From assembly GCA_002779595.1 (NCBI GenBank), contig PEWF01000007.1:1-7096 (forward strand): a stretch of DNA of 7,096 nucleotides, read 5' to 3'. The position numbers and the translations under genes were made by a program. This document shows positions 6,119-7,096 of this stretch, piece by piece (position 1 is the first letter of the stretch; every line of letters begins with the position of its first letter). The DNA is from an archaeon CG07_land_8_20_14_0_80_38_8 (GTDB taxonomy: Archaea > Nanobdellota > Nanobdellia > Tiddalikarchaeales > Tiddalikarchaeaceae). The notes under the pieces were generated by a model, which saw nothing but the letters and a program-made list of their open reading frames with translations, made no database searches and was not told where the DNA came from.

Positions 6119-6129
6119 CTTTAAAAAAT
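6119..6129 (-). promoter_or_regulatory. TATA box for the PurM-like gene
   Basis: The minus strand reads ATTTTTTAAAG, centred about 28 bases before ATG 6095, in the gap after the PEBP gene. It supports the 454-residue start; the longer TTG start at 6173 would place this element inside the coding region. Confidence 0.55.
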
Positions 6130-6150
6130 ATGTTAACCACTAATGAGTCG

Positions 6151-6582
6151 TTACTGTCCTGAATATTTTCCAATAATTGTTGCCTCTGCCAGTTTCACGC
6201 TGTTAATCTTTTCATGAAAATTATCTTTAGTAACATTTTCCAGTTTTCCAGCGCTTAATGCGTAAATTGTGAAATAATACCTGTGCATTCCAGCAGGAGG
6301 CGCGGGAGTAACATAACTCTTCCTTCCGGCACTGTTGATTATTTCCTCTCCAATCACTCCTTCTCTTGGGATAGTGTTAACATTGGATGGTATGTTTATG
6401 ATAATCCAGTGGATGAAATCACCAATCAGCGCGTCAGGGTCATGAACGAATAATGCAAAACTCTTGGTATTCGCGGGCGCATCACTCCAATTAATCTCAG
6501 GCGAAACGCCGATGCCGTCACGCGTGTATTTCCCCTTAATCAAACCATTGATTCCTAATAGGTCAGGAATTTCCAGAATCAT
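6151..6582 (-). CDS. PEBP-family protein (YbhB/YbcL type)
   Basis: A 143-residue cytoplasmic protein of the phosphatidylethanolamine-binding (Raf kinase inhibitor-like) fold. The family signature is complete: GKYTRDGIGVSPEINWSDAP (17-36; compare 'KYTCDGEDISPPLSWS'), FALFVHDPDA (42-51), DFIHWIIINIP (55-65), and GRKSYVTPAPPAGMHRYYFTIYAL (86-109), which supply the anion-binding pocket residues (D48, H58, P94-P96, H100). Family members bind phosphate-like or lipid headgroup ligands, but the role of prokaryotic ones is mostly unknown, so no function is assigned. The frame has an ATG at 6597 (five extra residues), but ATG 6582 is preferred: it gives the usual N-terminal length and lies 27 bases from the TATA box, whereas 6597 would be only 12 bases away. 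It precedes the PurM-like gene by 55 bases, which has its own TATA box, so functional linkage to nucleotide synthesis is uncertain. Confidence 0.92.
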   Translation of the reverse strand: MILEIPDLLGINGLIKGKYTRDGIGVSPEINWSDAPANTKSFALFVHDPDALIGDFIHWIIINIPSNVNTIPREGVIGEEIINSAGRKSYVTPAPPAGMHRYYFTIYALSAGKLENVTKDNFHEKINSVKLAEATIIGKYSGQ

Positions 6583-6604
6583 TGACAAATAGGACATACT
6601 TAAA

Positions 6605-6614
6605 TTTTATAAAT
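6605..6614. promoter_or_regulatory. Shared bidirectional TATA box (palindromic TTTATAAA core)
   Basis: The core TTTATAAA (6606-6613) is a perfect 8-base palindrome. Its centre is about 27 bases from the PEBP ATG (6582, minus) and about 28 bases from the small membrane protein ATG (6638, plus). Both are the spacing shown by the other leaderless genes here, and the 55-base gap holds no second candidate at the correct distance for the preferred PEBP start. One TBP site may therefore serve both directions. Confidence 0.6.
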
Positions 6615-6637
6615 TATATGAATGTTAAATTCTATTA

Positions 6638-6847
6638 ATGAAGTTAGTCACTCTGCTAATACTGCTGTTTTTGTGCATTATTTTCCCGCCATTAACAGGA
6701 CTAATTATTGTATCACTTGCAGTTTATTATGTTGTGAAAACGAGCATTATAAAGGGCAAAAATTTAATCACATCAATAATTGCTGACTGTTTAAATCTGT
6801 TCAGCAGAATTGTTGAAAAAATTGCCGGTTTTCTTGAAAAAAAATAA
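6638..6847 (+). CDS. Small membrane protein, function unknown
   Basis: A 69-residue protein. Residues 3-33 are almost wholly hydrophobic (LVTLLILLFLCIIF, PP at 17-18, then LTGLIIVSLAVYYVV). The Pro-Pro in the middle suggests two short segments in a hairpin, or one kinked membrane helix. After a short basic stretch (KTSIIKGK, 34-41) residues 43-66 form an amphipathic helix (ITSIIADCLNLFSRIVEKIAGF) that could lie on the membrane, ending EKK. There is no cleavage site, so it is an integral protein. No family is recognised; small proteins of this form can be holin-like, toxin-like or accessory subunits, and nothing here chooses among them. It starts at ATG 6638, 28 bases from the shared TATA box, and its stop is one base from the end of the convergent zinc-ribbon gene. 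Confidence 0.65.
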   Translation: MKLVTLLILLFLCIIFPPLTGLIIVSLAVYYVVKTSIIKGKNLITSIIADCLNLFSRIVEKIAGFLEKK

Positions 6848-6848
6848 T

Positions 6849-6989
6849 TTAATACGCTTTTTTCTTATAATTTTTCATGCGCTTAATCATGCACTTATTG
6901 CATAATTTATTCTTGGCTTCCATTGTGCTGTCTGGAGTAAAACCTGCCCCGCACTCCCTGCATCTCACATTATATTTATAATTAGTCAT
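6849..6989 (-). CDS. Small zinc-ribbon protein
   Basis: A 46-residue protein with two CxxC pairs: C10-C13 (CREC in YNVRCRECGAGFTP) and C30-C33 (CNKC), separated by 16 residues, the form of a single treble-clef or zinc-ribbon knuckle. The C-terminus is strongly basic (MIKRMKNYKKKAY), suggesting nucleic-acid or ribosome binding; this is inference from charge. Codons fit the neighbours and the frame ends exactly at the convergent membrane-protein gene. ATG 6989 is the first ATG after an in-frame TGA. A GGGGTGAT Shine-Dalgarno-like sequence is 14 bases upstream, farther than usual. It is too short for ordinary gene-length cutoffs. Small archaeal zinc ribbons of this kind are common and mostly uncharacterised. 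Confidence 0.75.
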   Translation of the reverse strand: MTNYKYNVRCRECGAGFTPDSTMEAKNKLCNKCMIKRMKNYKKKAY

Positions 6990-7003
6990 ATTTGGAGAAA
7001 AAA

Positions 7004-7011
7004 ATCACCCC
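7004..7011 (-). promoter_or_regulatory. Possible Shine-Dalgarno sequence for the zinc-ribbon gene
   Basis: GGGGTGAT on the minus strand contains GGTGAT, a six-base match to the archaeal Shine-Dalgarno consensus. Fourteen bases, including a seven-T run, separate it from ATG 6989, which is longer than the usual 5-9. With the TATA-like TTTTTTAA at 7041-7048 a short leader of roughly 25-30 bases is possible. Confidence 0.4.
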
Positions 7012-7040
7012 TTTTGCAATTACCAGTAGTTTTGGACTAA

Positions 7041-7096
7041 TTAAAAAAGTTTCTTGCGCTGTTCAACGCAATGGATGCGCGCATCATCAGCATTAT
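7041..7096 (-). CDS. C-terminal tail of a gene entering from the right edge (partial)
   Basis: On the minus strand the frame from the right edge reads NADDARIHCVEQRKKLF and ends at TAA (7043-7041). The composition is protein-like and richer in G+C than the gap below it. The stop is 51 bases before the zinc-ribbon ATG, in the same direction, so the two may be co-transcribed. Seventeen residues do not identify a family, and chance open frame is possible. Confidence 0.45.
   Translation of the reverse strand, partial: NADDARIHCVEQRKKLF

Noticed and set aside
6096..6173. N-terminal extension of the PurM-like protein to TTG 6173, overlapping PEBP by 23 bases
   Set aside because: The extra 26 residues have no counterpart in PurM, the codon is TTG, and the extension would contain the TATA box at 6119-6129. 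It remains possible but less likely.
1..7096. Recurring short words such as TTCCTGAA, AATTCCTG and TCAGGAAT throughout the window
   Set aside because: They come from preferred codons (AGG for Arg, GAA/GAG, TTC) on either strand; there is no regular spacing or length to indicate a repeat array, CRISPR or uptake sequence.

Overview
The window looks like AT-rich archaeal DNA, most likely from a DPANN-type lineage with a small, tightly packed genome. The reasons are: (1) nearly every gene has a TATA-like element centred about 25-29 bases before its start codon with no room for a leader, which is the archaeal leaderless arrangement; (2) the only clear Shine-Dalgarno initiation is at the second gene of an operon (pyrE); (3) the HAD hydrolase and the Asn-rich secreted protein resemble archaeal families; (4) gaps are tiny and convergent genes overlap or nearly touch. 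The rank within Archaea is inference and cannot be fixed from this window.

Layout. 1-52: the tail of a plus-strand gene. 39-250 (minus): a small gene broken by an apparent one-base frameshift. 329-991 (plus): a HAD phosphatase. 1008-1772 (minus): a methyltransferase resembling the ArmA/RmtB/FmrO family of 16S rRNA methyltransferases. 1806-2525 (minus): a secreted protein dense in N-glycosylation sequons. 2607-3041 (plus): an unrecognised 144-residue protein. 3036-6582 (minus): four co-directional genes, PEBP-family protein, PurM-like AIR synthase, type 2 PyrF and PyrE in transcription order. 6638-6847 (plus): a small membrane protein. 6849-6989 (minus): a 46-residue CxxC/CxxC zinc-ribbon protein. 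7041-7096 (minus): the tail of another gene.

Function. PyrE and PyrF are the last two steps of UMP synthesis and form a true two-gene operon: 7 bases separate them and the pyrE ribosome-binding site overlaps the pyrF stop codon. The PurM-like gene adds a purine step beside them, but its conserved motifs occur in a non-canonical order. The PurM-like gene and PEBP each seem to have their own TATA box, so the run of minus-strand genes is a neighbourhood of short transcription units, not one long operon.

Most notable points: the Arm/Rmt-like methyltransferase in an archaeal setting, the rearranged PurM, and a palindromic TATA box at 6606-6613 correctly spaced for both divergent genes around it. 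I see no mobile element, CRISPR array, tRNA or rRNA. All family assignments come from reading the protein sequences and remembered relatives, not from a search.
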